NCBI GenBank assembly: GCA_038116745.1
Contig: JAYODW010000002.1
Location: 92,161 to 156,160 of the forward strand
From: JAYODW01 sp038116745
GTDB lineage: Bacteria; Pseudomonadota; Gammaproteobacteria; Ga0077536
Direction of reading: 5' to 3'
Length of the DNA: 64,000 bases
Part shown: in pieces, positions 36,233 through 45,152 of the stretch
How positions within the stretch are numbered: position 1 is the first letter of the stretch
Layout of the letters: every line of letters begins with the position of its first letter
The notes under the pieces: generated by a model
The model's database searches: none
The model's input: only the letters and a program-made list of their open reading frames with translations
What the model was told of the DNA's origin: nothing
Translations under genes and position numbers: made by a program

Positions 36233-36700
36233 CTAGCTGCTCGGACCGAGCAGGCTGCGCAGGGCCTCTATACGCTTGCGATTGGCGGACAAATCCGAGT
36301 AACCCACGCGAGACGCCGAGCGGACGTGAAAAATCTCGCCGGCCGCGAGCACCTCGACGTCGTCCACAAAGCGGAACAACGGACTGACGAAGGTCGCATG
36401 CAGATACCTGTCGCTCGCAGATTCGATACGACCACCGAGCTGCTCGATAGAGGCACGGACGCGGGACAGGGTTAACGTCTCGACGCCGGCCTTCAGCGGG
36501 GCAATCCCGTGGACCGCATCTGTCTCCGCAGCCTCACTGCAGACACAGTTGGGACTATCCGGACATGGCGGGAGACTGTCGGCTGTCGACACCATCAGCG
36601 TTGGCTCGATGCGTGCCGAATGCCAGCCGAGAAAAAAGAACATCACCACGACCAGAACGACAGGTACGGTAATGATCCAGACAATCGTGTTCATCGACAT
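36233..36700 (-). CDS. DUF1499 domain-containing protein
   Basis: 155 residues: one N-terminal membrane segment (IVWIITVPVVLVVVMFFFLGW) and a DUF1499 domain with the typical CPDSPNCVCSEA motif near residues 47-58 and LHATFVSPLFRFVDDVEV. The family's function is unknown. It converges with the CoxG-like gene and lies downstream of the MFS gene, 40 bases after that gene ends. Confidence 0.82.
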   Translation of the reverse strand: MSMNTIVWIITVPVVLVVVMFFFLGWHSARIEPTLMVSTADSLPPCPDSPNCVCSEAAETDAVHGIAPLKAGVETLTLSRVRASIEQLGGRIESASDRYLHATFVSPLFRFVDDVEVLAAGEIFHVRSASRVGYSDLSANRKRIEALRSLLGPSS

Positions 36701-36740
36701 TGCGAGCCTCCAATTGCGGGTAAGGCCATAGAATTGTGCC

Positions 36741-37982
36741 CTACGCCCCGGTGTCGGTCAGGTCACGGATCATCGCTTTGCGCCAGATGATGAAGAACAC
36801 CGCGGGGAGGGCCACCAGAAAAGTCAGCGCGAAAAAAATCGGCCACCCCAGCGCCTCGACCAGATATCCCGATGGCGGGCCGGCAAATACCCGCCCCAGG
36901 CTGGCCACCGCCGTGAGCAGAGCAAATTGCGTGGCGGTGTAGCGTCGGGCGCAACAGGCCATGAGCAGCGCAACAAAGGCGGAAGTCCCCATGCCGCCAG
37001 TCAGATTTTCCAGCCCGATAACCGTCGCCATGCTTAAAAAGCTGGCGGGGGTAACCGCCAGCACCCAGAAGCCAAGATTCGTCAGCGCCTGCAGCCAGGC
37101 GAAAATCAACAGCGACCGATACAGCCCCCAGCGCACCATGAGCGCGCCCCCGTAAAGCGCGCCGCCAATCGATGCCAGCATTCCCAGACCTTTGTAAACC
37201 GCCCCCACATCAGTCAGCGAAAATTCAAGCTCGCGTAGCAGAAAGGTGACTGCCAGTCTTCCCGCGAAAGCATCGCCAAGCTTGTACAGAAGCACCAGCA
37301 GCAACAGCGCCCAGGCCCCCTCCCGGGTGAAAAATTCCCGGACCGGACCCGCGAATGCATCCCGCAGACTGGCCGGAGGCGGCTCCTGCCGGCTCAGTTC
37401 AGGCCCCAACATAGTTGCTACCAGCCCGATTGTCAGAACGGCTGCCATCAGCGCGTACACCGTTGCAAATCCGAACCGATCGGCCATCAGCAGCGCTCCC
37501 GCGCCTGATACCAGCATCGCCAGTCGATACCCCGTGGTGGCTACACCAGCCCCGAATCCACGCTCCTGCTCGGGCAGCAATTCCGTACGATAGGCATCGA
37601 TTGCGACGTCCTGTGTCGCGGAGAGCACCGCTACTAGCAATGCGCCCATCCCGAGCCACCAGGGCAGGGGTACAGGAGAGAATTCCGCTGCAGCCAGCAG
37701 GAGCAGCAGAACGATCAACGACAGCTGTGAGACCAGCATCCAGTCGCGTCGGCGCCCCGGCCAGCCTGGCTGGAAGCGATCAAGCAGCGGCGCCCACAGG
37801 AACTTCAGTACGTAAGGCAGCCCGACCAACGAAAACAGCCCGATCGTCGCCACATCGATCCCTGCGCTGACCAGCCAGGCCTGCAGCGTGCTGTCGCTCA
37901 GAGCAAGCGGCAAGCCTGATGCGAAGCCGAGAGCCGCGACGGTCAGAGTGCGGCGGTTGAGTAAGGCATGATGTGTCGACAT
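36741..37982 (-). CDS. MFS transporter, AmpG-like
   Basis: 413 residues with 12 predicted helices. GFASGLPLALSDSTLQAWLVSAGIDVATIGLFSL followed by YVLKFLWAPLLDR (split here at the helix boundary) and the TQDVAIDAYRTELL motif are typical of AmpG-type permeases. AmpG imports anhydromuropeptides for cell-wall recycling; divergent members transport other solutes. No cell-wall recycling gene is next to it, so the substrate is tentative. Confidence 0.85.
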   Translation of the reverse strand: MSTHHALLNRRTLTVAALGFASGLPLALSDSTLQAWLVSAGIDVATIGLFSLVGLPYVLKFLWAPLLDRFQPGWPGRRRDWMLVSQLSLIVLLLLLAAAEFSPVPLPWWLGMGALLVAVLSATQDVAIDAYRTELLPEQERGFGAGVATTGYRLAMLVSGAGALLMADRFGFATVYALMAAVLTIGLVATMLGPELSRQEPPPASLRDAFAGPVREFFTREGAWALLLLVLLYKLGDAFAGRLAVTFLLRELEFSLTDVGAVYKGLGMLASIGGALYGGALMVRWGLYRSLLIFAWLQALTNLGFWVLAVTPASFLSMATVIGLENLTGGMGTSAFVALLMACCARRYTATQFALLTAVASLGRVFAGPPSGYLVEALGWPIFFALTFLVALPAVFFIIWRKAMIRDLTDTGA

Positions 37983-38063
37983 GAGAAGCGTTAGTGCAGC
38001 GCCGCGGGAAGAAAGGCGGCCATCTTACTGCGCACCAGCGCGCTGAATGCCGGGGAGGTAATA

Positions 38064-38531
38064 ATGGGCCAGGAGATCGAACGTAAGTTTCTTCTGCAGA
38101 ACGACAGCTGGCGGCGAGATATCCAGCGCTCTATATCGATGCGCCAGGGATACCTCGTGGGTAATCCAGAGAGCTCTGTGCGGATCCGCGTCGAGGGTGA
38201 ACACGCCTTCATCAACATCAAAAGCGCGACTCTGGGTATCCAACGCCAGGAGTTTGAGTACGAGATCCCACCTGGTGATGCCGAATCCATGCTCAACGCT
38301 TTCTGCGCTGGAGCGCAGCTGACAAAAGTACGTCACCTGTGCTTTTTCGGGCGCCATACCTGGGAAATCGACGAATTCGCAGACGAGAATGCCGGCCTGA
38401 TCGTGGCGGAAATCGAGCTCAGCGCCGTGGACGAACAATTTGACCGGCCGCCATGGCTCGGCGAAGAGGTCTCAGAGGATCCGCGCTATTACAACGTCTG
38501 CCTGATTGAAAGACCCTACACGCGTTGGTGA
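38064..38531 (+). CDS. CYTH domain-containing protein
   Basis: 155 residues of the CYTH (adenylate cyclase/thiamine triphosphatase) fold. The family signature MGQEIERKFLL is at the N-terminus and charged strands follow (GDAESMLNAFC, TWEIDEFADENAGLIVAEIEL). Bacterial members hydrolyse inorganic triphosphate or nucleoside triphosphates. It precedes moaA by 88 bases; that gap has a short CGTGC/GCACG repeat and does not resemble a molybdenum-cofactor riboswitch. Confidence 0.9.
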   Translation: MGQEIERKFLLQNDSWRRDIQRSISMRQGYLVGNPESSVRIRVEGEHAFINIKSATLGIQRQEFEYEIPPGDAESMLNAFCAGAQLTKVRHLCFFGRHTWEIDEFADENAGLIVAEIELSAVDEQFDRPPWLGEEVSEDPRYYNVCLIERPYTRW

Positions 38532-38619
38532 TCTCCCGTGCGTCTCTCAGCGTCCTCTGCACGGAGAGCGACCCCTGCGATGCTATGATCTTGTCCCTTC
38601 ATGAACCCTAAGCAGACAT

Positions 38620-39633
38620 ATGTCTGAACACCTGCCACCAGCCAACCACAGACTGATCGATCGTTTCGGACGCCAGGTTTCCTATGTGCGGATCTCCGTC
38701 ACGGACCGCTGCGACTTCCGCTGCGTTTACTGCATGGACGAGGATATGACGTTCCTGCCGCGCGCGCGCATTCTGACCCTGGAGGAGCTGGCGTTCATAG
38801 GTCGTGCGTTTGTCTCTCTGGGGGTCAGCAAAATCAGGCTGACCGGCGGCGAGCCCCTGGTGCGCAACAACGTGCTCAAACTGGTCCGCGACCTCGGGCA
38901 ACTCCCCGGACTGAAAGAACTGGTGCTCACGACCAACGGGTCGCAGCTGCCGCAGATGGCGCACGACCTTCGCGAAGCCGGTGTGAAACGCATCAACATC
39001 AGCCTGGACTCCTTGCAGCCCGAGCGCTTCCGGGCAATGACCCGCGTCGGGGAGTTGGAAAAAGTTCAGCGGGGAATCGAGGCAGCTTTGAGCGCCGGAT
39101 TCGAGCGGATCAAACTGAACAGCGTGATCCTGCGCGGCCGCAACGAAGACGAGGTCGTGCCGCTGGTGGAATACGCCACAGAGCGCGGCATGGACATCAC
39201 GTTCATCGAGGAGATGCCGCTTGGGATTGTCAGCAGCCACGACCGCGCTGCGGCCTATTATTCAAGCGATCAGATCCTGGCAGACCTCAGCGCCCGCTTC
39301 ACGCTGACCGCGACGAGTGAAAACAGCGGCGGGCCTGCCCGTTACTATCAGATTGACAACAGCAAGCTGCGCGTCGGCTTTATCTCGCCCCACAGCCATA
39401 ACTTCTGCGATGACTGCAATCGGGTACGGCTCACAGTCGAGGGCCGACTGCTGCTGTGCCTGGGACAGGAGCATTCGTCCGATCTGAAACAGGTCGTACG
39501 CGCGCATCCCAACGACATGGATCGCCTGCGGCAGGCCATCGTGCAGAGTATGGCGCTCAAGCCAAAAGGCCACGACTTCGATCTCCAAGCTCAACCGCTG
39601 ATTTTCCGGCACATGAGCCACACCGGCGGGTAA
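38620..39633 (+). CDS. moaA: GTP 3',8-cyclase
   Basis: 337 residues. The radical SAM cluster motif is C-x3-C-x2-C in TDRCDFRCVYCMDED, LTGGEPLVR follows, and the second 4Fe-4S site is in NFCDDCNRVRL with a later Cys (LLLCLGQ). The C-terminus ends in GG, needed for GTP cyclisation. It catalyses the first step of molybdopterin synthesis together with MoaC. It stands apart from moaC, moaD and moaE, 366 bases before the tungstate transporter genes. Confidence 0.95.
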   Translation: MSEHLPPANHRLIDRFGRQVSYVRISVTDRCDFRCVYCMDEDMTFLPRARILTLEELAFIGRAFVSLGVSKIRLTGGEPLVRNNVLKLVRDLGQLPGLKELVLTTNGSQLPQMAHDLREAGVKRINISLDSLQPERFRAMTRVGELEKVQRGIEAALSAGFERIKLNSVILRGRNEDEVVPLVEYATERGMDITFIEEMPLGIVSSHDRAAAYYSSDQILADLSARFTLTATSENSGGPARYYQIDNSKLRVGFISPHSHNFCDDCNRVRLTVEGRLLLCLGQEHSSDLKQVVRAHPNDMDRLRQAIVQSMALKPKGHDFDLQAQPLIFRHMSHTGG

Positions 39634-39999
39634 CCGCGGCATGAGTACGAGCGCCCTCGGCTGACACCGGAAGGGGATGCTCCGGACCTGGAGCCCTCCG
39701 AGCATTCGCTGCGCTGCCTCCGCAGGATGCGCCGACCTATCCGTGCCTCATAGAGACAACACAGCACTTCGCCGCTCACAGAGCATGCTGGCTGCGCTGA
39801 TGGCCCATCGCTATTTTCCGCTCAGCGCGCTTCTGGTTTCCAGGGGACGGCCCTCCGTCCACTGGAGCACCGCGTCTGATTTGAGGGACTGTTGATAGCA
39901 GCTTGATTTTCGTTAGCCAAGCGCAGGAGCACCAGGTACATTGCGCCCCTGCTGTCCGAGCTGACTCCGAAATCCGCCCGCGTTGAAGCCGTCTCTCTC
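39634..39999. other. Interval without a supported gene
   Basis: The 366 bases between moaA and the tupB-like gene hold no frame with credible protein features, RNA gene or clear terminator. A tupA-like binding protein would be expected about here but is not present. Confidence 0.6.
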
Positions 40000-40701
40000 A
40001 TGAACGAACTGCACCAGGCCGCGCTGGAGGCACTTCACCTGCTTATCAGCGGTGACCGTAACCTTTGGTCCATCATCGCGGTCTCTTTTTCGGTGTCGCT
40101 GCGCGCGATCGGCATCGCTGCACCGGTCGCCGTCGTGGCGGCTTTTATTCTGGCCTATACGGATTTCCCCGGCCGCAGAAGCCTCGTGCTGGCCGCCAAC
40201 ACGCTCATGGCGGTTCCTGCCGTAGTCGTGGGACTCACGGTTTATCTGATGCTTTCCCGGGCCGGACCCGCCGGGGATCTGCGGCTTCTGTTCACGCAAA
40301 CCGCCATGGTGATTGGGCAGATTGTGCTGTGTCTGCCGCTGCTGGTCGCCATGGCGCACGCCGCGCTGCAGGCCAGCGATCGCAGGGCCTGGGAAACCGC
40401 TCTGACGCTCGGCGCGTCGCCCATCCGCGCCATGCTGACAGTAATGCATGAGGCGCGCTTCGGTCTGCTCGCCGCCGTCATCGCAGCTTTCGGACGCATC
40501 ATCGCGGAGGTCGGGTGCTCGATGATGGTGGGTGGCAATATCCTCTACCACACCCGCAACATACCGACTGCAATTGCGCTCGAAACCAGCCGGGGCGCGT
40601 TTGCCCAGGGTATAGCGCTCGGGCTCGTCCTTCTCGGCTTTGCGCTGTTCCTGAACGCTGCCCTCGGCCTTGCCCAGGGCAACGGTGCCGCGCGCCAATG
40701 A
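40000..40701 (+). CDS. tupB: Tungstate-type ABC transporter permease
   Basis: 233 residues with five or six membrane helices. The permease EAA-type loop is in AWETALTLGASPIRAML, and RIIAEVGCSMMVGGNILYHTRNI matches TupB-type tungstate permeases closely. With the ATPase gene that follows (ATGA overlap) it forms the membrane part of a tungstate or molybdate importer. The periplasmic binding protein gene is missing from this locus. The link to tungsten is strengthened by the tungsten aldehyde oxidoreductase genes at 57-61 kb. Confidence 0.85.
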   Translation: MNELHQAALEALHLLISGDRNLWSIIAVSFSVSLRAIGIAAPVAVVAAFILAYTDFPGRRSLVLAANTLMAVPAVVVGLTVYLMLSRAGPAGDLRLLFTQTAMVIGQIVLCLPLLVAMAHAALQASDRRAWETALTLGASPIRAMLTVMHEARFGLLAAVIAAFGRIIAEVGCSMMVGGNILYHTRNIPTAIALETSRGAFAQGIALGLVLLGFALFLNAALGLAQGNGAARQ

Positions 40702-41384
40702 AAGCGCCTGCCTTACCGCCCCTGCTCCTCGTCAACGACCTCAGGTTCGCTTTCGGTCGCCGAGAGGTCCTGCGGATAGAGCGGCTGGAAATCCCCGCCT
40801 CTGGCATCCTTGCACTGCAGGGTGATAACGGTTCCGGCAAGACTACGCTCTTGAAGCTTCTCAGCGGGCTGCTCGTAGCCTCCGGCGGCGCGTGGCAGAT
40901 GGGCGCACAGGGCCTGTCTCCGCGCGATGCCGCGCGCTTCTGTCGTGGACGCCACGTGTATCTGCACCAGGCGCCGTACCTGTTCGACTCAAGCGTCCGG
41001 GACAACATCAGCTACGGTCTCGCCCGCCGCGGGCTGAATACCGCGGAACGCAGGACAGCGGTCGCTGAGGCGCTGCGCTGGGCCGGGCTTGAGCATCTTG
41101 CCGAGCGCCCCGCTTCCGCGCTTTCATCTGGAGAAAAGCAGCGGGTTGCTCTGACGCGCGCCTGGATACTCAGACCCCGTCTACTGTTGCTGGACGAGAT
41201 CACATCGAACATGGATCAGCACAGCCGCGGTCGCACTCTCGAGCTATTGCAGGAGTTGTCATCCGGCGGTGCTGCGATCGTGATTGCGACACACGATCGG
41301 GAGATCCTGAACACGTTGGGCGATCGGCATTTGTCTTTAGTCGCCGGCGCGCTCACCCCTGTTGTTCCGGGGCGCCCGGCATGA
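40698..41384 (+). CDS. tupC: Tungstate-type ABC transporter ATP-binding protein
   Basis: About 228 residues. Walker A is GDNGSGKTTLLKLLSG near residues 42-57, the ABC signature is LSSGEKQRVAL, and Walker B is LLLLDEITSN. I start it at the ATGA overlap with the permease stop at 40698; the longer frame runs inside tupB. Its own end is overlapped by mobA in the same way, so transport and cofactor maturation are translationally coupled. Confidence 0.88.
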   Translation: MKAPALPPLLLVNDLRFAFGRREVLRIERLEIPASGILALQGDNGSGKTTLLKLLSGLLVASGGAWQMGAQGLSPRDAARFCRGRHVYLHQAPYLFDSSVRDNISYGLARRGLNTAERRTAVAEALRWAGLEHLAERPASALSSGEKQRVALTRAWILRPRLLLLDEITSNMDQHSRGRTLELLQELSSGGAAIVIATHDREILNTLGDRHLSLVAGALTPVVPGRPA

Positions 41385-42016
41385 CCGTTCCTACACCGGC
41401 AGACTTCAGCATCACTGCCTGTATTCTCGCGGGCGGACGGGGCCGACGTCTCGGGGGCGCCGACAAGGGACTGGTGCCTTTGGCGGGAACACCGCTCATA
41501 GCCCACTGCATAGCGCGCATTGCACCGCAGGTCGGACGGGTCATGATCAACGCAAACCGCAATTCCGAGGCGTACGCAGCATTCGGCCTGGAGATTTTTC
41601 CGGACAGCGGCCCCGACTCTCTCGGCCCGCTCAGCGGCGTCCTCAGCGCATTGCGTGCGGTCAGTACAACGCACGTGCTCACGCTACCCTGCGACAGTCC
41701 GTTTATCCCCGACGACCTTGCGAGCAGACTGGCGCAGCCGCTGAGACACAGTGGCGCAACGCTGAGTGTCGCGCGCGCAGACGATCGCATACAGCCCGTG
41801 TTCGCCCTGTTGCCGGCATCGCTGGCCGGCCCCCTTGCCTGCTACCTCGACGTTGGCGGGCGGCGCATCGAACCCTGGTTACGCGAACAGCAGGCCTGCG
41901 AGGTCGATTTCGGCACTGAATCATTCAGATTCATGAACATCAACACGCCCGAAGATCTGGCGACCGCTCAAACGCTGCTTGAGCGGGGGGATGCGCAGAC
42001 GCCCCCCGCCCGATAA
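41381..42016 (+). CDS. mobA: Molybdenum cofactor guanylyltransferase
   Basis: 211 residues. The nucleotidyltransferase signature ILAGGRGRRLGGADKGL is at residues 13-29, followed by NRNSEAYAAFGLEIFPD and LPCDSPFIP. It attaches GMP to molybdopterin, giving the MGD form used by DMSO-reductase family enzymes. None of those enzymes is in this window, so they are expected elsewhere. It is ATGA-linked to tupC and followed 48 bases later by moeA. Confidence 0.93.
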   Translation: MTVPTPADFSITACILAGGRGRRLGGADKGLVPLAGTPLIAHCIARIAPQVGRVMINANRNSEAYAAFGLEIFPDSGPDSLGPLSGVLSALRAVSTTHVLTLPCDSPFIPDDLASRLAQPLRHSGATLSVARADDRIQPVFALLPASLAGPLACYLDVGGRRIEPWLREQQACEVDFGTESFRFMNINTPEDLATAQTLLERGDAQTPPAR

Positions 42017-42064
42017 GCAATTTTCACTGCTTGCCTCGCTCGGCTTACAACCGATAATGCGCCC

Positions 42065-43324
42065 ATGATTACCCGCGCCCCTAATTGCGAAGACGACAGC
42101 GACCCCCAGTCCCTCGGGGTAGATGAGGCGCTGGCGCGAATCCTCGAGCATGTGCCCGTTCTTGAAGGTTTTGAGCGGCTGCATCTGCGCAGTGCGCTCG
42201 GTCGCTTCCTCGCCGAAGACATTGACTCTCCAGTGGACGTACCCCAGCACACGAACTCAGCTATGGATGGCTATGCCATCGCAGCGACGAGCATTCCGAG
42301 CAGCGGCACGAGAACACTTACCGTCATCGGCTCAGCTTTTGCCGGCCGTCCTTACACAGGCGAAGTGAGCGCCGAAACCGCGGTCCGCATCATGACCGGG
42401 GCTGCCATGCCTGAAGGTACCGACACCGTGCTTATGCAGGAACACGTGAAAATCGAAGGTGACCAGGTCACCTTCGATGGTGATCACAAGTACGGGCAGA
42501 ACGTCCGTGCGGCCGGCGAAGATCTGAAAAGCGGACAACGCGTGCTGTCCCGAGGACACCGTATTGGCGCATCAGAGCTGGGGCTCATTGCTTCGCTGGG
42601 GATCGGTGAGGTCAGCGTTTATAGGCGGGTGCGCGTCGCGTACTTCTCCACAGGTGACGAGCTGCGCTCGCTGGGCGAAAGTCTCGGGCGCGGAGAGATC
42701 TACGACAGCAATCGCTACACCCTGTACGCCATGCTGACCCGCGCAGGCTGCGAAGTCATTGACATGGGCGTGGTGCGCGACCGGCGGGAAGATGTCGAGG
42801 CCGCTCTCCAGCGGGCAGCGGCCGTGGCCGACGTAGTCATCACATCGGGCGGTGTTTCTGTAGGCGAGGCGGACTACATCAAGGAAGTTCTGGCCGCGAT
42901 CGGCGAGGTCAGATTCTGGAAAGTCGCGATGAAACCAGGGCGCCCGCTGGCCTTCGGCACTATCGGCGATGCGCGCTTTTTCGGTCTGCCGGGAAATCCG
43001 GTCTCCGTGATGGTGACGTTCCAGCAGTTCGTCCTGCCGGCGCTGCGGCGCATGGGCGGCGGTGCCGCTGCTGACGCCCTGCTGCAGGTCGAAGCGACTG
43101 CGGCCGCAAAGGTCCGTAAACGCCCGGGCCGAATGGAATACCAGCGAGGGATCCTGAGCCAGGACGACGCCGGTCGGCTCACAGTAGTGCCCACTGGGGA
43201 CCAGGGTTCAGGGATCCTGAATTCGATGTCCCGGGCTGATTGCTACATCGTGCTGCCGGTTGAGAGCGGAAACGTCGAGCGTGGCGCGCCAGTGCTGGTA
43301 CAACCGTTCATCGACCGCTTCTGA
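42065..43324 (+). CDS. moeA: Molybdopterin molybdenumtransferase
   Basis: 419 residues. Recognisable parts are DVPQHTNSAMDGYA, MTGAAMPEGTDTVLMQE, the central MoCF domain with STGDELRS and YDSNRYTL, TSGGVSVGEADYIKEVL and GLPGNPVSVMVTF. It inserts molybdate (or tungstate) into adenylated molybdopterin. It is the last gene of tupB-tupC-mobA-moeA and ends at a strong hairpin shared with the converging pqqB. Confidence 0.95.
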   Translation: MITRAPNCEDDSDPQSLGVDEALARILEHVPVLEGFERLHLRSALGRFLAEDIDSPVDVPQHTNSAMDGYAIAATSIPSSGTRTLTVIGSAFAGRPYTGEVSAETAVRIMTGAAMPEGTDTVLMQEHVKIEGDQVTFDGDHKYGQNVRAAGEDLKSGQRVLSRGHRIGASELGLIASLGIGEVSVYRRVRVAYFSTGDELRSLGESLGRGEIYDSNRYTLYAMLTRAGCEVIDMGVVRDRREDVEAALQRAAAVADVVITSGGVSVGEADYIKEVLAAIGEVRFWKVAMKPGRPLAFGTIGDARFFGLPGNPVSVMVTFQQFVLPALRRMGGGAAADALLQVEATAAAKVRKRPGRMEYQRGILSQDDAGRLTVVPTGDQGSGILNSMSRADCYIVLPVESGNVERGAPVLVQPFIDRF

Positions 43325-43329
43325 GCTCC

Positions 43330-43360
43330 CTCGTCGATAGGGAACGAATTCCCCGACGAG
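43330..43360. terminator. Hairpin between convergent moeA and pqqB
   Basis: Arms CTCGTCG/CGACGAG and GGGAA/TTCCC form one interrupted 12-bp stem closed by a CGAA loop, with a 3-base bulge. There is no T run, but its position between convergent genes suits a bidirectional terminator. Confidence 0.6.
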
Positions 43361-43364
43361 CGAC

Positions 43365-44291
43365 TTAGAGCGTAATCGACATCCCGTCGTAAGCGACCTC
43401 CCATCCCGCAGATTCCGCGGCGCGTCGCTCCTCTGCATCAGCGATCAGGATAGGGTTCGTGGTGTTGATGTGAATAAAAACCCGCCGCGCAATGGTCAGG
43501 CCGGCCAGCGCAGCAATCGTTCCGGTTTCGCCTGAAACACTCATGTGCCCCATACGCTGGCCAGTCTTGACGCCCACTCCATCGCGGATCATCTCATCGT
43601 CTGTCCATAAGGTTCCGTCGAAAAACAACAGCGGCGCACCGTCGATGCGGGCGCTCAGTTCAGGCGTCATGCGCGCGCAGGCAGGAATGTAGAAAAAAGA
43701 GCGCCCGGCACGGTCGCGGATCTGCAGTGCAATGGTGTCCTGATCAACGGTGCCGAAATCCTTACCCTTGCTCTCGTCTTCCAGCCATAGAGCCACTTTC
43801 CCGGGAACCGCAAATGGCAGGACATAGAGTCCAAGGCCGAGCCCGTCGCCTCCGGTGACTTCGAACTCCACCTCGAGCTGCACCGGCGTGCGTTGTACAA
43901 AATCCGGATTCAGCACGTTGAAGATCGAATTACTTGCCAGTACCGACAACACCCGGTCGGTCGCAAAAACCGTGAACCGCTGTGATTCACGCAGATTGAG
44001 CAGCCCGGCGACGTGATCCACGTCGGCATTGGTCAGCATGACTGCGCGGATGGGGCTGTCCCGCAACCCCGTCTGCGGGTGCAGCTCAGGGTTCTCATTG
44101 ATCTGCTGACGCAGGTCAGGGGATGCGTTCAGCAATAGCCAGCGCTCGCCGTCGGCGCTGACGGCCAGAGAAGACTGAGTGCGTGACGGCGCGGCGGGAT
44201 CGCCTGCCCGCGCTCTGGCGCTGTTGGGATGATTACAGTTCCACTGCGGATAACCTCCGCCGGCGGCGGATCCCAGTACTCGAATCTCCAT
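43365..44291 (-). CDS. pqqB: Pyrroloquinoline quinone biosynthesis protein PqqB
   Basis: About 308 residues, metallo-beta-lactamase fold. It begins with the family pattern VLGSAAGGGYPQWNC, then LTNADVDHVAGLL with metal ligands, LFFDGTLWTDDEM and GHMSVSG. PqqB is proposed to hydroxylate the tyrosine of the Glu-Tyr precursor. I use the ATG at 44291, with GGAGG eleven bases upstream; a GTG at 44303 is possible. Unusually it is not next to pqqA/pqqC but follows moaD-moaE on the minus strand, 3.4 kb from pqqA. Confidence 0.93.
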   Translation of the reverse strand: MEIRVLGSAAGGGYPQWNCNHPNSARARAGDPAAPSRTQSSLAVSADGERWLLLNASPDLRQQINENPELHPQTGLRDSPIRAVMLTNADVDHVAGLLNLRESQRFTVFATDRVLSVLASNSIFNVLNPDFVQRTPVQLEVEFEVTGGDGLGLGLYVLPFAVPGKVALWLEDESKGKDFGTVDQDTIALQIRDRAGRSFFYIPACARMTPELSARIDGAPLLFFDGTLWTDDEMIRDGVGVKTGQRMGHMSVSGETGTIAALAGLTIARRVFIHINTTNPILIADAEERRAAESAGWEVAYDGMSITL

Positions 44292-44355
44292 CGTTAGATG
44301 CACCTCCGCGCGGTATCACCATCGGCGCAGCACCGGCGCTGCGCCCTTGCCGTGC

Positions 44356-44838
44356 TCAAGCTGCCGAATGTCCCGGCTGGCCGCTTGCAAATTCCGAAGT
44401 GGCGCCGGGCGTATTTCGTTCAACCCAGCGGGCACCCGTCGCGGTCTGCTCTTTTTTCCAGAATGGCGCTCGGGATTTGAGCTCTTCCATCATGTGGCGA
44501 CAGGCCTCAAAGGCGTGCGCGCGGTGCGCTGACCAGGCACCCACCAGAACGATCGTTTCCGTCGGCGCAATCTGTCCGACCCGGTGGACAATCAGCGCGT
44601 CAGTCAAAGTCCAGCGGGCCTGGGACGTTTCCGCGAGTTCTTTCAAGTAGCGGTCGGTCATACCCGGATAGTAGTCGAGCGTCATTCCTGTGACGGTCTC
44701 ACCTTCGTTGAAGTCACGCATCGAGCCAACGAAAAACGCGGCTGCACCTATCTCGCTTTTTTTATCGCCTAACTCGCTTTCATGCGCAGCAAGCAGCGCG
44801 TACGCATCAAATGCTTCCTCGACGATCAGCGTTTTCAT
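44356..44838 (-). CDS. moaE: Molybdopterin synthase catalytic subunit
   Basis: 160 residues. It has FFVGSMRDFNEGETVTGMTLDYY split over the substrate pocket, RVGQIAPTETIVLVG, SAHRAHAFEACRHMMEELK and the catalytic-lysine segment KSRAPFWKKE. With MoaD it converts cPMP to molybdopterin. The gene begins two bases after the moaD stop and is followed by pqqB after 64 bases on the same strand. Confidence 0.95.
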   Translation of the reverse strand: MKTLIVEEAFDAYALLAAHESELGDKKSEIGAAAFFVGSMRDFNEGETVTGMTLDYYPGMTDRYLKELAETSQARWTLTDALIVHRVGQIAPTETIVLVGAWSAHRAHAFEACRHMMEELKSRAPFWKKEQTATGARWVERNTPGATSEFASGQPGHSAA

Positions 44839-44840
44839 TC

Positions 44841-45092
44841 TCAGCCGCCTGTCACAGGCGGAAAGAACGCAAGTTCATCGGCATCGTTCACCCCGGATCC
44901 GGCTTCGCAATAGTCGTGATTCACAGCGCACATGACGCCCTCCGGCAGCTCTGCCTGTCCGGTCAGCTCTCGCCACACGCCCGCAGCAGTGAGCCCTGCA
45001 TAGTGCTCGCATTCAGCCTCGCGGCGACCGACCTGCTCGGCTAGACTGGCGAAAAAACGTACTTTGACTGCCACGACTCTAATGCACTCCAT
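44841..45092 (-). CDS. moaD: Molybdopterin synthase sulfur carrier subunit
   Basis: 83 residues of the ubiquitin-like MoaD fold, ending FFPPVTGG with the C-terminal Gly-Gly needed for thiocarboxylation. VKVRFFASLAEQVGR at the N-terminus is typical. It donates sulfur to MoaE, whose gene follows at once. A second MoaD-like gene is found with the aldehyde oxidoreductase at 57025-57276. Confidence 0.93.
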   Translation of the reverse strand: MECIRVVAVKVRFFASLAEQVGRREAECEHYAGLTAAGVWRELTGQAELPEGVMCAVNHDYCEAGSGVNDADELAFFPPVTGG

Positions 45093-45152
45093 CAGATGAG
45101 AGCTGAGCGGGCAGTGTACTTCACGACTGTGGCAGATTCAGGACTCGGAGCC

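Noticed and set aside
38532..38619. Molybdenum-cofactor riboswitch before moaA
   Set aside because: The 88-base gap is too short and has only one weak CGTGC/GCACG repeat.
39677..39895. 72-residue frame between moaA and tupB
   Set aside because: No signal peptide, binding-protein motif or ribosome site; composition looks random.
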